Below, one piece after another: positions 1-7,986 of a stretch of 21,161 nucleotides of DNA. This stretch comes from JAWLFI01 sp964525165. Lineage in GTDB: Bacteria > Bacteroidota > Bacteroidia > Chitinophagales > Saprospiraceae. The position numbers and the translations under genes were made by a program. The notes under the pieces are model-generated. The model did not search any database and had not been told where the DNA came from. It saw nothing but the letters and a program-made list of their open reading frames with translations. The stretch lies in contig CAZGGG010000049.1 in assembly GCA_964525165.1 (NCBI GenBank), positions 1-21,161 of the forward strand, in the 5' to 3' direction. Each line of letters opens with the position of its first letter. Positions within the stretch are counted from its first letter, which is position 1.

Positions 1-67
1 CAAATCCCACCTAAATGGCAATAGTATTAAAATTCATTTTCTTCATTCCTACTCCTTAATCTAAATA

Positions 68-1336
68 ATGAAAGCACTTTTTTGGATCTTTACTTTCCTT
101 CTCTTTTCAATCTTGGCTTGCAGGGATTCTATAGGACCTATTCACTGCGAGCAAAACAACCCCTGTTCGGAAAATGCCTGCTATCCGGAAGATTGCGTTC
201 AAAATACCACACTCTTGGGCATGGATACTTTGTGGTCACTTCCGTTGGGAAACGATCTGTTGAAAGATATTATTCTGGATGAAGACAACATCTATTTGAA
301 TATGCTCACCTCCAACTCTTTTAAAGTCTTGAGCATTTCTAAAAAAGGAGAATTCATGTGGGAGTACTCAAATAGCTTATTGGATGCCCTTTCGAGCCTG
401 GCTTTATCAAAAACTAATAATACTTTAATTGGAAAGAAATGGAATGCAATTTTTTCGTTAAATTCAGAAACAGGGAATGAACAGATTTTCCATAAGATGC
501 AGTATTACCCATTCTCAGCATCCGGAATATTAATCGACAATGAATATTATACTACAACTGGACTTCGAAATGAATCTGAGGCTTACTTAATGAAGTCAGA
601 TATAAATGACCTTCAAAATTGGGAAACCGTATACACTCTAACAAGAGACCAAGTCGATGGTAGTGGACCTAATATTGAAAGTGTCAATAAATGGACGAAT
701 CCTGAAACCGGTGATGAAATATTGGTTTTCCAACACCGAATGGCCTTTCCCAAGCGTATCGACCTGGTCGCCTACAACATGACGGCAGACAGCATCTACT
801 GGTGGCATAAGGATATCGATCCGGAAGGGGATTCAAATTATAAGCAGATTGATATCGTTGATGGTAAAGCTTTTTTCATGGGACTCTGGACTTTATTCTG
901 CTATGATATTGAATCTGGAAAACTCATTTGGGAAAATCGATATTTTGATCAAGATCGTCGTAGTTTTGGACTAGGAGACATGGTATTCACTGAAGATAAA
1001 AACACCATGGTCGTCATCTACCACGAGGGCATGATGGCACTCAATACCCAAACCGGACAAGAAATCTGGCACAAAACCGATGATTTATGGAATGTCGGTT
1101 CTGAATTAAGTATTTATAAGGATATTGTTTTCTTTACCCATCCCGGCGACGGGGAGTTTCACTCAAACACTTTATGGGCTATTGATGCTCATACGGGAGA
1201 AGAATTATGGCGTAAGTCTTCCTTTGACTATAACGTCGGCGGATTTATGGGGCCCGTCGCTATCGACCAAGAAAAAGGAGTCGTCTATACCTATGGGGCG
1301 AGGTTGTATGCGATTCAAATTCCGGAGGACTTTTAG
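68..1336 (+). CDS. PQQ-like beta-propeller repeat lipoprotein
   Basis: The 422-residue product starts with a lipoprotein signal: a hydrophobic stretch at residues 3-17 ends in the lipobox SILAC, with the lipidated cysteine at 18. A short Cys-rich segment follows (four Cys within residues 27-43). The rest is built of blades of the PQQ/BamB type, seen in repeated phrases such as SGKLIWEN, TQTGQEIWHK and AHTGEELWRK (about residues 285-385), each pairing a beta strand with a G-x-x-x-W turn. Family knowledge: such propellers are BamB-like scaffolds or quinoprotein-like folds; quinone-binding or catalytic residues are not evident, so a binding or scaffold role at the envelope is more likely than dehydrogenase activity. 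The start ATG directly precedes the signal peptide. The next gene follows after 60 nt on the same strand. The fold is confident; the function is unknown. Confidence 0.8.
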   Translation: MKALFWIFTFLLFSILACRDSIGPIHCEQNNPCSENACYPEDCVQNTTLLGMDTLWSLPLGNDLLKDIILDEDNIYLNMLTSNSFKVLSISKKGEFMWEYSNSLLDALSSLALSKTNNTLIGKKWNAIFSLNSETGNEQIFHKMQYYPFSASGILIDNEYYTTTGLRNESEAYLMKSDINDLQNWETVYTLTRDQVDGSGPNIESVNKWTNPETGDEILVFQHRMAFPKRIDLVAYNMTADSIYWWHKDIDPEGDSNYKQIDIVDGKAFFMGLWTLFCYDIESGKLIWENRYFDQDRRSFGLGDMVFTEDKNTMVVIYHEGMMALNTQTGQEIWHKTDDLWNVGSELSIYKDIVFFTHPGDGEFHSNTLWAIDAHTGEELWRKSSFDYNVGGFMGPVAIDQEKGVVYTYGARLYAIQIPEDF

Positions 1337-1396
1337 AAAGCTGTAGATAAAACCGGAAAAAATGATTAATTTGTATTCTACCAATAAATAAGTCAT

Positions 1397-2062
1397 TTGA
1401 AAAATTTCTCCTATATCTATGGGTTTATACTCATCTTGCATCTGACCGCTATCTTGATGGCAGATTTCGATTGGGTGCTTTATGTATCCAAACCAGCTTT
1501 GGCCGGGAGTCTGATTATTTACTATTTCCTGCGGATTTTGCGCAAGAAGCCTAAATCCTTCGATTGGACCTTTACCCTGGGACTTTTGTTTTGCCTGGTC
1601 GGCGACATCTTACTGATGCTGGAAGATCTGTTTCTGCCGGGTTTGGTGACTTTTCTGGTGGCTCAGCTTTGGTATGCGATATCCTTTTTCCAATCTACGC
1701 AGGGAAGAAAAGGATTTGTCATGAAACAAAAATGGCTGGTCATTCCCTTCTTTTTATACGGCTTGGGCATGGTGCTCACCTTAGAGCGTTATGCTCCGGA
1801 CTTCCTGCCGGCGATCATTGCCTATAGCGTATTTCTGCTCATCATGGCTATGATGGCCATGAATCGATTTCAAGCGGTTCAAGACCAAAGCTTCGCGTAT
1901 GTGGGCATCGGAGCCACACTCTTTGTGATTTCAGACAGCATCCTCGCACTCGACAAATTTGCCAATGAAATTCCGTACGCCCGATTCTCGATTATGCTTA
2001 CCTATGGATTAGCCCTATACCTGATGACTTACGGGATGGCTCAATTTAGAACGAAAGGCTGA
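1397..2062 (+). CDS. YhhN family integral membrane protein (lysoplasmalogenase-like)
   Basis: This 221-residue protein is almost entirely hydrophobic, with about seven or eight predicted membrane helices. Diagnostic YhhN motifs are present: GDILLML followed by LPGLVTFLVAQLWY in the second quarter (about residues 70-95), and SDSILALDKF near residues 180-190. Family knowledge: YhhN/TMEM86 proteins include lysoplasmalogenases that hydrolyse the vinyl-ether bond of lysoplasmalogens; in bacteria the activity is often only inferred. The reading frame opens with TTG. The next in-frame ATG is about residue 22, inside the first helix, so the TTG start is preferred because it keeps that helix whole. 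No convincing promoter was found in the 60 nt upstream. Family assignment is good, substrate is not established. Confidence 0.8.
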   Translation: MKNFSYIYGFILILHLTAILMADFDWVLYVSKPALAGSLIIYYFLRILRKKPKSFDWTFTLGLLFCLVGDILLMLEDLFLPGLVTFLVAQLWYAISFFQSTQGRKGFVMKQKWLVIPFFLYGLGMVLTLERYAPDFLPAIIAYSVFLLIMAMMAMNRFQAVQDQSFAYVGIGATLFVISDSILALDKFANEIPYARFSIMLTYGLALYLMTYGMAQFRTKG

Positions 2063-2093
2063 TAGAGGGCTTTCATTTGTCGTTGAAAAACAG

Positions 2094-2101
2094 TATATTT
2101 G
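2094..2101 (+). promoter_or_regulatory. Candidate -7 box for the rimP-nusA-infB operon
   Basis: TATATTTG matches the Bacteroidota -7 consensus TAnnTTTG exactly and lies about 54 nt before the rimP ATG. No TTG at the usual 17-23 nt upstream distance was found (the nearest TTGs are 8 and 14 nt away), so this is only a half-supported promoter. Confidence 0.4.
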
Positions 2102-2154
2102 CAGGAGATTTCTAAAGAGGGAGCTAAAATTGTTCCCTTTTTTTATTGGATATT

Positions 2155-2634
2155 ATGAAGGTTGACGAAAGAATAGCGGATTGGTTAGAGGAGAAGTTTC
2201 TGGAGCCTGAATTTGAAAGTTGTTTTCTGATCGAGGTCAAAGAAAGCCAGTCCGGAAGAAAGCTGGAAGTGTATGTAGACTGCGATGAGGGTGTGAATTT
2301 TGATACCTGTCGCCTACTGAGCCGATATTTGGAAGATAAATTGGAAACCTCCAATACGGTACGTGACAACTATATTTTGGAAGTATCCTCACCGGGCGCC
2401 ACCAGACCGCTGGTGTTGCTCCGACAATATCCAAAGCATATTGGACGAAAACTAAAAGTGAAACTGAATACCGGTGAAGAACTGGAAGGTGTGCTCACAG
2501 AAGTGTCTGATACGCACATTTTGCTTGAACGAAGAATTAAAGAGAAACAAGGAAAGAAAAAGATCAATAAGAAAATAGAGTCAGAGATTGAGTTTAATGC
2601 AATCGAAAGCTCCAAAGTTAAATTATCATTTTAA
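2155..2634 (+). CDS. rimP: Ribosome maturation factor RimP
   Basis: RimP is a cytoplasmic factor needed for 30S subunit maturation. The product (159 residues from the ATG) shows the N-terminal alpha/beta domain with the motif EVSSPGATRPL (family form EVSSPGxxRPL) at about residue 78, then the SH3-like C-terminal domain (GRKLKVKLNTGEELEGVLTE). Length matches the family (150-160). A TTG three codons upstream (2146) is also in frame, but the ATG gives a typical N-terminus. The gene sits directly before nusA (12 nt gap), the conserved rimP-nusA-infB order, so co-transcription from the -7 box at 2094 is likely. Nothing unusual is seen in the coding region. Confidence 0.95.
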   Translation: MKVDERIADWLEEKFLEPEFESCFLIEVKESQSGRKLEVYVDCDEGVNFDTCRLLSRYLEDKLETSNTVRDNYILEVSSPGATRPLVLLRQYPKHIGRKLKVKLNTGEELEGVLTEVSDTHILLERRIKEKQGKKKINKKIESEIEFNAIESSKVKLSF

Positions 2635-2646
2635 AGAGAAGATGAA

Positions 2647-3891
2647 ATGAATCTGGTCGATACTTTTGCGGAATTCAAGGCGGGTAAAAACATAGACCGC
2701 CCCACCATGGTGCGTGTTTTAGAAGATGTTTTCCGTACACTGATAAAAAAGAAATACGGGTCTGATGATAACTTTGACATTATCGTCAATGATAGCAAGG
2801 GAGACCTTGAAATGTGGCGCGTACGAGCCATTGTGCCGGATGGGGAAGTGACGGACGAGAACAGTCAGATTTCTATCAGCGAGGCTCAGTCCATTGAAGA
2901 GGACTATGAAGTGGGAGAAGAGTGTTATGAGGAGTTATCTTTAGCCGACTTTGGCCGAAGATCCATCATGGCTGCCCGACAAACACTCATATCCAGAATC
3001 ATGGAACTGGAAAAAGACGAAGTGGTCAAGCGATACTCTGACAGAATTGGAGATATCGTTGTAGGTGAAGTGCATCAGATCTTAAAAAGAGAAATACTCA
3101 TCCTGGATGATGCCACCGGCAATGAATTGGTACTTCCTCGAAATGAAATGATCAAAGGTGATTTTTTCCGTAAGGGAGATATGGTCAGAGGCGTCATCAC
3201 CGATGTACAAATGAGAAACAACAACCCAAGTGTCATCGTGAGCCGAACAGCACCGATGTTCCTCGAAAAATTAATGGAACAAGAAGTGCCTGAAATTGAA
3301 GATGGCTTGATTACCATCAAAAAGATTGTCAGAATACCGGGTGAAAGAGCCAAGGTAGCTGTCGAGTCCTACGATGACCGAATCGATCCAGTTGGCGCTT
3401 GCGTGGGTATGAAGGGTTCCAGAATTCACGGAATCGTCAGAGAATTGAGAAACGAGAATATTGATATCGTCAATTACACCAATAACATTATTCTCTACAT
3501 CCAAAGATCTCTGACACCTGCGAAAGTTTCCCGTATAGAACTGGATGAAGAAAAACAGCATGCACGGGTATATCTCGATCAGGATCAGGTGTCCCTGGCC
3601 ATTGGAAAAGGAGGATCGAATATCCGCCTGGCAAGCCAGTTGACAGGATACGAAATAGATGTCTTCAGAGACGATATTACTGAAACAGTAGAAGATGTCG
3701 ATCTGGACGAATTTACTGATGAGATTGAAGAGTGGATCATTGAAGAATTAAAAGGAATTGGGTGCGATACAGCACGCTCGGTTCTGGCTTTGACAAAGGA
3801 GGAACTTTTAAGACGTACCGATCTGGAAGATGAAACGATCGATGATGTATTGAAAGTGTTACTGTCTGAATTTGAAGAAGACGAACTATAA
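2647..3891 (+). CDS. nusA: Transcription termination/antitermination factor NusA
   Basis: NusA binds RNA polymerase and modulates pausing, termination and antitermination. Domains in order: the N-terminal RNAP-binding domain (about residues 1-125), an S1 domain beginning near IGDIVVGEVHQIL (about 135-200), and two KH domains, including DPVGACVGMKGSRI (about 250) and VSLAIGKGGSNIRLASQLTG (about 320), each with its GxxG RNA-binding loop. The protein ends with a helix-hairpin-helix-like tail (EELKGIGCDTARSVLALTKEELL). Its 414 residues fit the Bacteroidota form. A purine-rich AAAGAGAAG lies just upstream of the ATG. It is flanked by rimP and infB as in most bacteria. The identification is firm. 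Confidence 0.96.
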   Translation: MNLVDTFAEFKAGKNIDRPTMVRVLEDVFRTLIKKKYGSDDNFDIIVNDSKGDLEMWRVRAIVPDGEVTDENSQISISEAQSIEEDYEVGEECYEELSLADFGRRSIMAARQTLISRIMELEKDEVVKRYSDRIGDIVVGEVHQILKREILILDDATGNELVLPRNEMIKGDFFRKGDMVRGVITDVQMRNNNPSVIVSRTAPMFLEKLMEQEVPEIEDGLITIKKIVRIPGERAKVAVESYDDRIDPVGACVGMKGSRIHGIVRELRNENIDIVNYTNNIILYIQRSLTPAKVSRIELDEEKQHARVYLDQDQVSLAIGKGGSNIRLASQLTGYEIDVFRDDITETVEDVDLDEFTDEIEEWIIEELKGIGCDTARSVLALTKEELLRRTDLEDETIDDVLKVLLSEFEEDEL

Positions 3892-3954
3892 TCAATATCT
3901 TCGCACTGAATAGCGACGGTCGGAGAGCTAATAATTAGAGGAGAAAAACAACGA

Positions 3955-5654
3955 ATGAGCAAACGCTTAATTAAAATAGCTAAGGAACTAAATGTTGGGA
4001 CAGCCACCATTGTCGAATTCTTGAATGAAAACGGATTCGAGATTGATAATCGTCCGACAGCTAAGGTTACAGATGAAATGTACACCGAACTCTTAAATGA
4101 GTTCCAAAGCTCTATTTCTGTCAAAGAGAAAGCTGATCAACTGAAGATTGGCCATCAGAAACAAACCCAAAAAGAGGAAGAAGAAGCCTCTAAAAAGCCG
4201 GAACCTCCTGCCCCGGAACCTACACCGGAACCCGAAGAGAAAGCGGAGGACTCTGCACCGGAACCTACGCCTGAAGCAGATACGAAGCAAGAAGAGACCG
4301 CTGCTGAAGAAGCCTCAGATGACGGTAAAGAAGATAAAGAATCCGGTAGTCGATCTACTGGCATCACCGGTCCTAAAGTAGTCGGTAAAATCGACCTCGA
4401 CGCCGACAAAAAGAAACGCGAAGCTGCTGCGAAAAAGAAGGCAGAGGAAAAAGCTGCTGCTCAAAAGAAAGAAGAGGAAGCTAAAGCGGCCGCTCAAAAG
4501 AAAGCTGAAGAAGAGGCTGCCACAAGCAAAAAAGAGGAGGAAGCTAAAGCCGCTGCCCCGGAGGAAAGTCCAAAAGCAGCCGAGGCAGACCAGCCCTCTG
4601 AAGAAGGAGAAAAAGAGGCTCCCAAAGAGACTATTAAAGCCAATGCTCCTCAGTTGAAAGGGCTGAAAATTCAGGGTAAGATAGACCTGAAAAAATTCGA
4701 GAAGAAAAAGAAGAAAAAAGAAGAGCCTGCGACTAAGGATGATAAAGATAGTTCCGGTAAACGGAAACGTCGCAGAAGAAAAGTCGTCAACTTTAAGAAA
4801 GATAACAATCGCAATAAGAAGGGCGGCAAGAAAACAAAAGGCAAAGAGGAGCCTCAAGAGGTATCTCAAAAAGAGATCGAAGAAAAAATCAAGGCTACCA
4901 TGGCTCGGATTTCCGGAGGTGGAAAATCGAAGCGCCAAAAAATCAGAAGAGATAGTCGCGAAAAGCAACGCGAGAAGCAGGAGATGGAACAGCAAATGCA
5001 AGCTGAGACGGATAATAAACTCGAAGTCACGGAATTTATTACCGTATCGGATCTTGCGAGCTTGATGGATGTTTCGCCCACAGAAGTCATTATGACTTGT
5101 ATGAATCTGGGAGTGATCGTATCTATCAACCAAAGGTTGGATGCAGAAATCATTGAGCTACTCGGAGAGGAGTTTGGCTATGAAATAGAATTTATTTCTG
5201 CGGAAGAGTCCACAGATGAGGAAGATATCTTCGAAGATGATCCTGAAAATCTGGAAGGGGAAGGCATTGAGATCGGACCTAAGGATGGCGAGCGGAATCT
5301 GATCCTGCCGCTGGCACCGGTGGCGGTGGCCCGGTCAATGCAGGAGATCAATGAACGCCGGCTGGCGATTTATGAGCGCTACGGGATTCGGAACCGGGAA
5401 TTGTCGGAAAGTTTGGTGTTAAGCCGGAAGAAATTGGACGCGACCGAAACGTATTTAGAAAATAAACAGTGGCAAAAAGCGATTGGGAGTGCGCGCGAAG
5501 CTTGGGGAATTTTGGCGAAAGGATATCCGGCGATGTTGAAATTGGGTCGGGAAGCGGTGTTGTCGGTAGTCATCCTGATGGCGTTGTTGGCTCCAACAGC
5601 GGTATTTTTAGAAAAATTGATTTTAGGCGGGAAGCATATTTTGGCCCGGTTAGG
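3955..5654 (+). CDS. infB: Translation initiation factor IF-2, N-terminal part (interrupted)
   Basis: The frame opens with a typical IF2_N domain (SKRLIKIAKELNVGTATIVE, residues 2-50). A long Lys/Glu/Ala/Pro-rich linker follows (about 60-345), then a second IF2_N-type domain (TEFITVSDLASLMDVSPTEV through EFGYEIEFISAEE, about 355-420) and the acidic stretch EDDPENLE ending at 5256. In a normal IF2 this is followed within some 10 residues by PPxVxVMGHVDHGKT. Here the frame instead continues into foreign sequence (5257-5654, listed separately) and ends at a 10-N gap. The P-loop reappears only after the gap, in another frame as drawn. About 434 native codons here plus about 503 after the gap give the expected size for a Bacteroidota IF2. 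AGAGGAG at 3937-3943 is a candidate ribosome-binding site. The gene is probably intact in the organism and broken only in the assembly. Confidence 0.9.
5257..5654 (+). other. Foreign, membrane-protein-like segment inside infB (probable assembly chimera)
   Basis: This segment is open in the same frame as infB but does not belong to IF2. Its translation has a charged helical region (EINERRLAIYERYGIRNREL) and then a clear transmembrane helix (about 24 residues, AVLSVVILMALLAPTAVF and onward), which a cytosolic initiation factor cannot carry. Codon use differs from the flanks: 8 of 11 Arg codons are CGG, whereas infB around it mostly uses AGA, CGT and CGC. It looks GC-richer by eye. It begins exactly where the conserved pre-P-loop motif should be and runs into the N gap, as expected of a wrongly extended contig end. 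The protein of origin was not identified; it may be the tail of an exported or membrane protein from another genome or locus. Confidence 0.75.
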
Positions 5655-5664
5655 NNNNNNNNNN
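5655..5664. other. Assembly gap (10 N) within infB
   Basis: Ten Ns separate the foreign tail from the IF2 GTPase domain. The reading frames on the two sides disagree as drawn, so the length is nominal. Confidence 0.98.
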
Positions 5665-5666
5665 CT

Positions 5667-7175
5667 GTGATGGGTCACGTGGATCATGGTAAGACTTCAT
5701 TGCTGGATTATATACGGGAAGCAAATGTGGCTTCCGGTGAGGCAGGGGGTATCACCCAGCACATCGGTGCCTATGAAATTACGGCGGCCAATGGCAAGAA
5801 AGTTACCTTCCTGGATACTCCTGGTCACGAAGCCTTTACGGCTATGCGTGCCAGAGGTGCGAAGGTTACGGATGTGGCCATTATCATCGTAGCTGCGGAC
5901 GATAGAATCATGCCTCAGACCAAAGAGGCTATATCTCACGCTGAGGCAGCCGGTGTTCCTATGGTATTTGCCATCAACAAGATTGATAAACCCGGCGCTG
6001 ATCCTGAAAGGATTAAGAATGAATTGGCGCAAATGAACTATCTCGTAGAGGATTGGGGAGGTAAATACCAATCGCAAGATATTTCAGCTAAAACCGGAGA
6101 AGGAATAGAAGAGCTTCTAGAAAAAATACTTTTGGAGGCAGAAGTACTCGAACTTAAAGCTAATCCAAACAGAGAGGCCGTAGGTGCGGTACTGGAAGCT
6201 TCACTGGATAAAGGTCGCGGATATGTGACCAAAGTATTGATTCAAACAGGTACACTCAATATCGGTGACCCTGTGGTTTCAGGTGAGCATTCCGGTAAAG
6301 TGAAGGCAATGTATAACGAAAGAGGCGAACGCATTAAAAAAGCTGGACCTTCTCAGCCTGTATTAGTATTAGGACTCAGCGGCGCTCCTCAAGCCGGTGA
6401 AAGATTTAAAGAAACTGAAACAGAACAGGACGCTCGATCTATTGCGACTAAACGGTCTCAGATCATGCGCGAGCAGAATACCAGAGCTTCGAAACGTATC
6501 AGTTTGGATGAAATCGGACGTCGTTTGGCTTTGGGAACCTTTAAGGAGTTGAACTTGATCGTAAAAGGTGATGTGGATGGTTCCATTGAAGCCTTATCCG
6601 ACTCATTGATCAAGCTATCTCAGGAAACCGTTCAGGTCAACGTCATCCACAAAGCAGTGGGTCAGATCATTGAATCTGATATCCTATTGGCCTCTGCTTC
6701 TGATGCGATTGTCATAGGTTTCCAGGTGCGTCCATCATTAGGCGCTCGGAAATTAGCCGAAACAGAAGGCGTTGAGGTGAAAACGTATTCGATTATCTAT
6801 GAGGCCATTGAGGAAGTAAAAGCTGCTATCGAAGGGATGCTTGAGCCGACCAAAGAAGAAAAAATCACTTGCCAGGTGGAAGTCCGCGAGGTCTTTAAGA
6901 TCAGTAAAGTGGGTACTATCGCAGGTTGTTTTGTTCAGGAAGGTAAAATCACTAGAAATACACATGTCCGCGTAATCAGAGACGGAATCGTCATCTATCC
7001 TACAAAAGAAGGAGTGGTGGGAGAAATTGACTCTTTGAAACGCTACAAGGATGATGTGAAAGAGGTGAAAAATGGAATGGAATGTGGTCTTTCTGTTAAG
7101 AACTTTAATGATATTAAAGTGGGCGATATGATCGAAGGTTACGAAGTAATCGAGATCAAACAAACTTTAGAATAG
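5667..7175 (+). CDS. infB: Translation initiation factor IF-2, GTPase and C-terminal domains (5'-truncated by gap)
   Basis: This is the remainder of IF2, the GTPase that brings initiator tRNA to the 30S subunit and promotes subunit joining. It begins right at the P-loop: VMGHVDHGKT (G1), then DTPGHEAFTAM (G3), NKID (G4) and SAKTGEG (G5). Domain II follows (GAVLEASLDKGRGYVTKVLI), then domain III with LNLIVKGDVDGSIEAL, and the tRNA-binding C-terminal domain ending near GDMIEGYEVIEIKQTLE. All 502 complete codons read without a frameshift or missing motif. The true start is upstream at 3955; the missing link is probably only about 8-10 residues. The next gene starts 37 nt later. Confidence 0.95.
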   Translation: MMGHVDHGKTSLLDYIREANVASGEAGGITQHIGAYEITAANGKKVTFLDTPGHEAFTAMRARGAKVTDVAIIIVAADDRIMPQTKEAISHAEAAGVPMVFAINKIDKPGADPERIKNELAQMNYLVEDWGGKYQSQDISAKTGEGIEELLEKILLEAEVLELKANPNREAVGAVLEASLDKGRGYVTKVLIQTGTLNIGDPVVSGEHSGKVKAMYNERGERIKKAGPSQPVLVLGLSGAPQAGERFKETETEQDARSIATKRSQIMREQNTRASKRISLDEIGRRLALGTFKELNLIVKGDVDGSIEALSDSLIKLSQETVQVNVIHKAVGQIIESDILLASASDAIVIGFQVRPSLGARKLAETEGVEVKTYSIIYEAIEEVKAAIEGMLEPTKEEKITCQVEVREVFKISKVGTIAGCFVQEGKITRNTHVRVIRDGIVIYPTKEGVVGEIDSLKRYKDDVKEVKNGMECGLSVKNFNDIKVGDMIEGYEVIEIKQTLE

Positions 7176-7212
7176 AAGGCCCTCAAATTCCTTTCAGAAG
7201 AGCGCGATTTGT

Positions 7213-7986
7213 ATGTCGGTTTCTCATCAACTAGCGGCTTTCCTTTTGGAAAAAGCCCATGAATACAATCAACCAGAATTCATTCTGGAAGATCCGATAT
7301 CACTACCACATCGCTTTTCTGATCCCAGAGATATTGAAATCATAAGCTTTTGGGTGGCCATGCTGGCCTGGGGCCAACGAAAAACAATCATTAATAAAGG
7401 GGAGGAATTGATTCGCCTGATGGATGGAGCCCCCTACGATTTCATTTATCACCATACAGAAGAGGATAGAAAGCGATTTCTTGATTTCAAACATCGTACC
7501 TTCCAGGCTACAGATACACTATATTTCCTGAGCTTTTTGCAAGAGCATTACCATCAATCACTAAGCCTGGAAGATGCTTTTATCCCTTTCGGCAAATCAG
7601 ATTCAAATTTCACCATTAAGGAGTCACTGACTCACTTTCACAACACCTTTTTCCAACTCCCCTACGCTCCCAGAAGGACACAAAAACATGTGGCCACACC
7701 TGCCAGAAATTCCAGTTGTAAGCGGCTCAATATGTTTTTAAGATGGATGGTGCGTAAAGACGACAAAGGGGTAGATTTTGGGCTCTGGGATAAAATAAAA
7801 CCAGAGCAATTGCACATCCCCCTCGATGTCCATGTAGAAAAAATAGCGCGGAAATATCAACTCCTTCGGAGAAAAAGCAGAGATTGGAAGGCTGTCGAAG
7901 AGCTGACCAATGCTGCACGTCAAATACATCCGGAGGATCCGGCACTTCTTGATTACGCCTTGTTTGGTATCAGCGTCTATGGCTAA
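7213..7986 (+). CDS. TIGR02757 (DUF2400) family protein
   Basis: The 257-residue product shows the family signatures SDPRDIEIISFWVAMLAWGQRKTI (about residues 35-60, split here only for reading), PYDFI, HVATPARNSSCKRLNMFLRW (about 159-178) and KDDKGVDFG. The C-terminal stretch PLDVHVEKIARKYQLLRR resembles the helix of HhH-GPD DNA glycosylases that carries a conserved Asp (DxHV), so a nucleic-acid role is possible, but no activity is established for the family. Family knowledge: it is common in Bacteroidota, usually one copy. It may be co-transcribed with infB (37 nt gap). Its TAA stop interlocks with the TAG stop of the convergent CHAT gene (4-nt overlap), leaving no room for a terminator between them. 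Confidence 0.85.
   Translation: MSVSHQLAAFLLEKAHEYNQPEFILEDPISLPHRFSDPRDIEIISFWVAMLAWGQRKTIINKGEELIRLMDGAPYDFIYHHTEEDRKRFLDFKHRTFQATDTLYFLSFLQEHYHQSLSLEDAFIPFGKSDSNFTIKESLTHFHNTFFQLPYAPRRTQKHVATPARNSSCKRLNMFLRWMVRKDDKGVDFGLWDKIKPEQLHIPLDVHVEKIARKYQLLRRKSRDWKAVEELTNAARQIHPEDPALLDYALFGISVYG

Noticed and set aside
4315..5133. Long minus-strand open frame (272 codons) opposite infB
   Set aside because: It is the antisense shadow of the Lys/Glu/Ala-rich IF2 linker, giving a Leu/Phe/Ser-rich translation without a recognisable domain.
5469..5654. In-frame start upstream of the gap for the IF2 GTPase part
   Set aside because: That reading crosses the N gap and uses another frame of the foreign segment; the gap length is nominal, so the join is meaningless.
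5257..5664. Insertion before the IF2 P-loop could be an intein or a true fused domain
   Set aside because: No Cys or Ser nucleophile at the start, no intein blocks, a transmembrane helix inside, foreign codon use, and a gap at the far end all fit an assembly chimera better.
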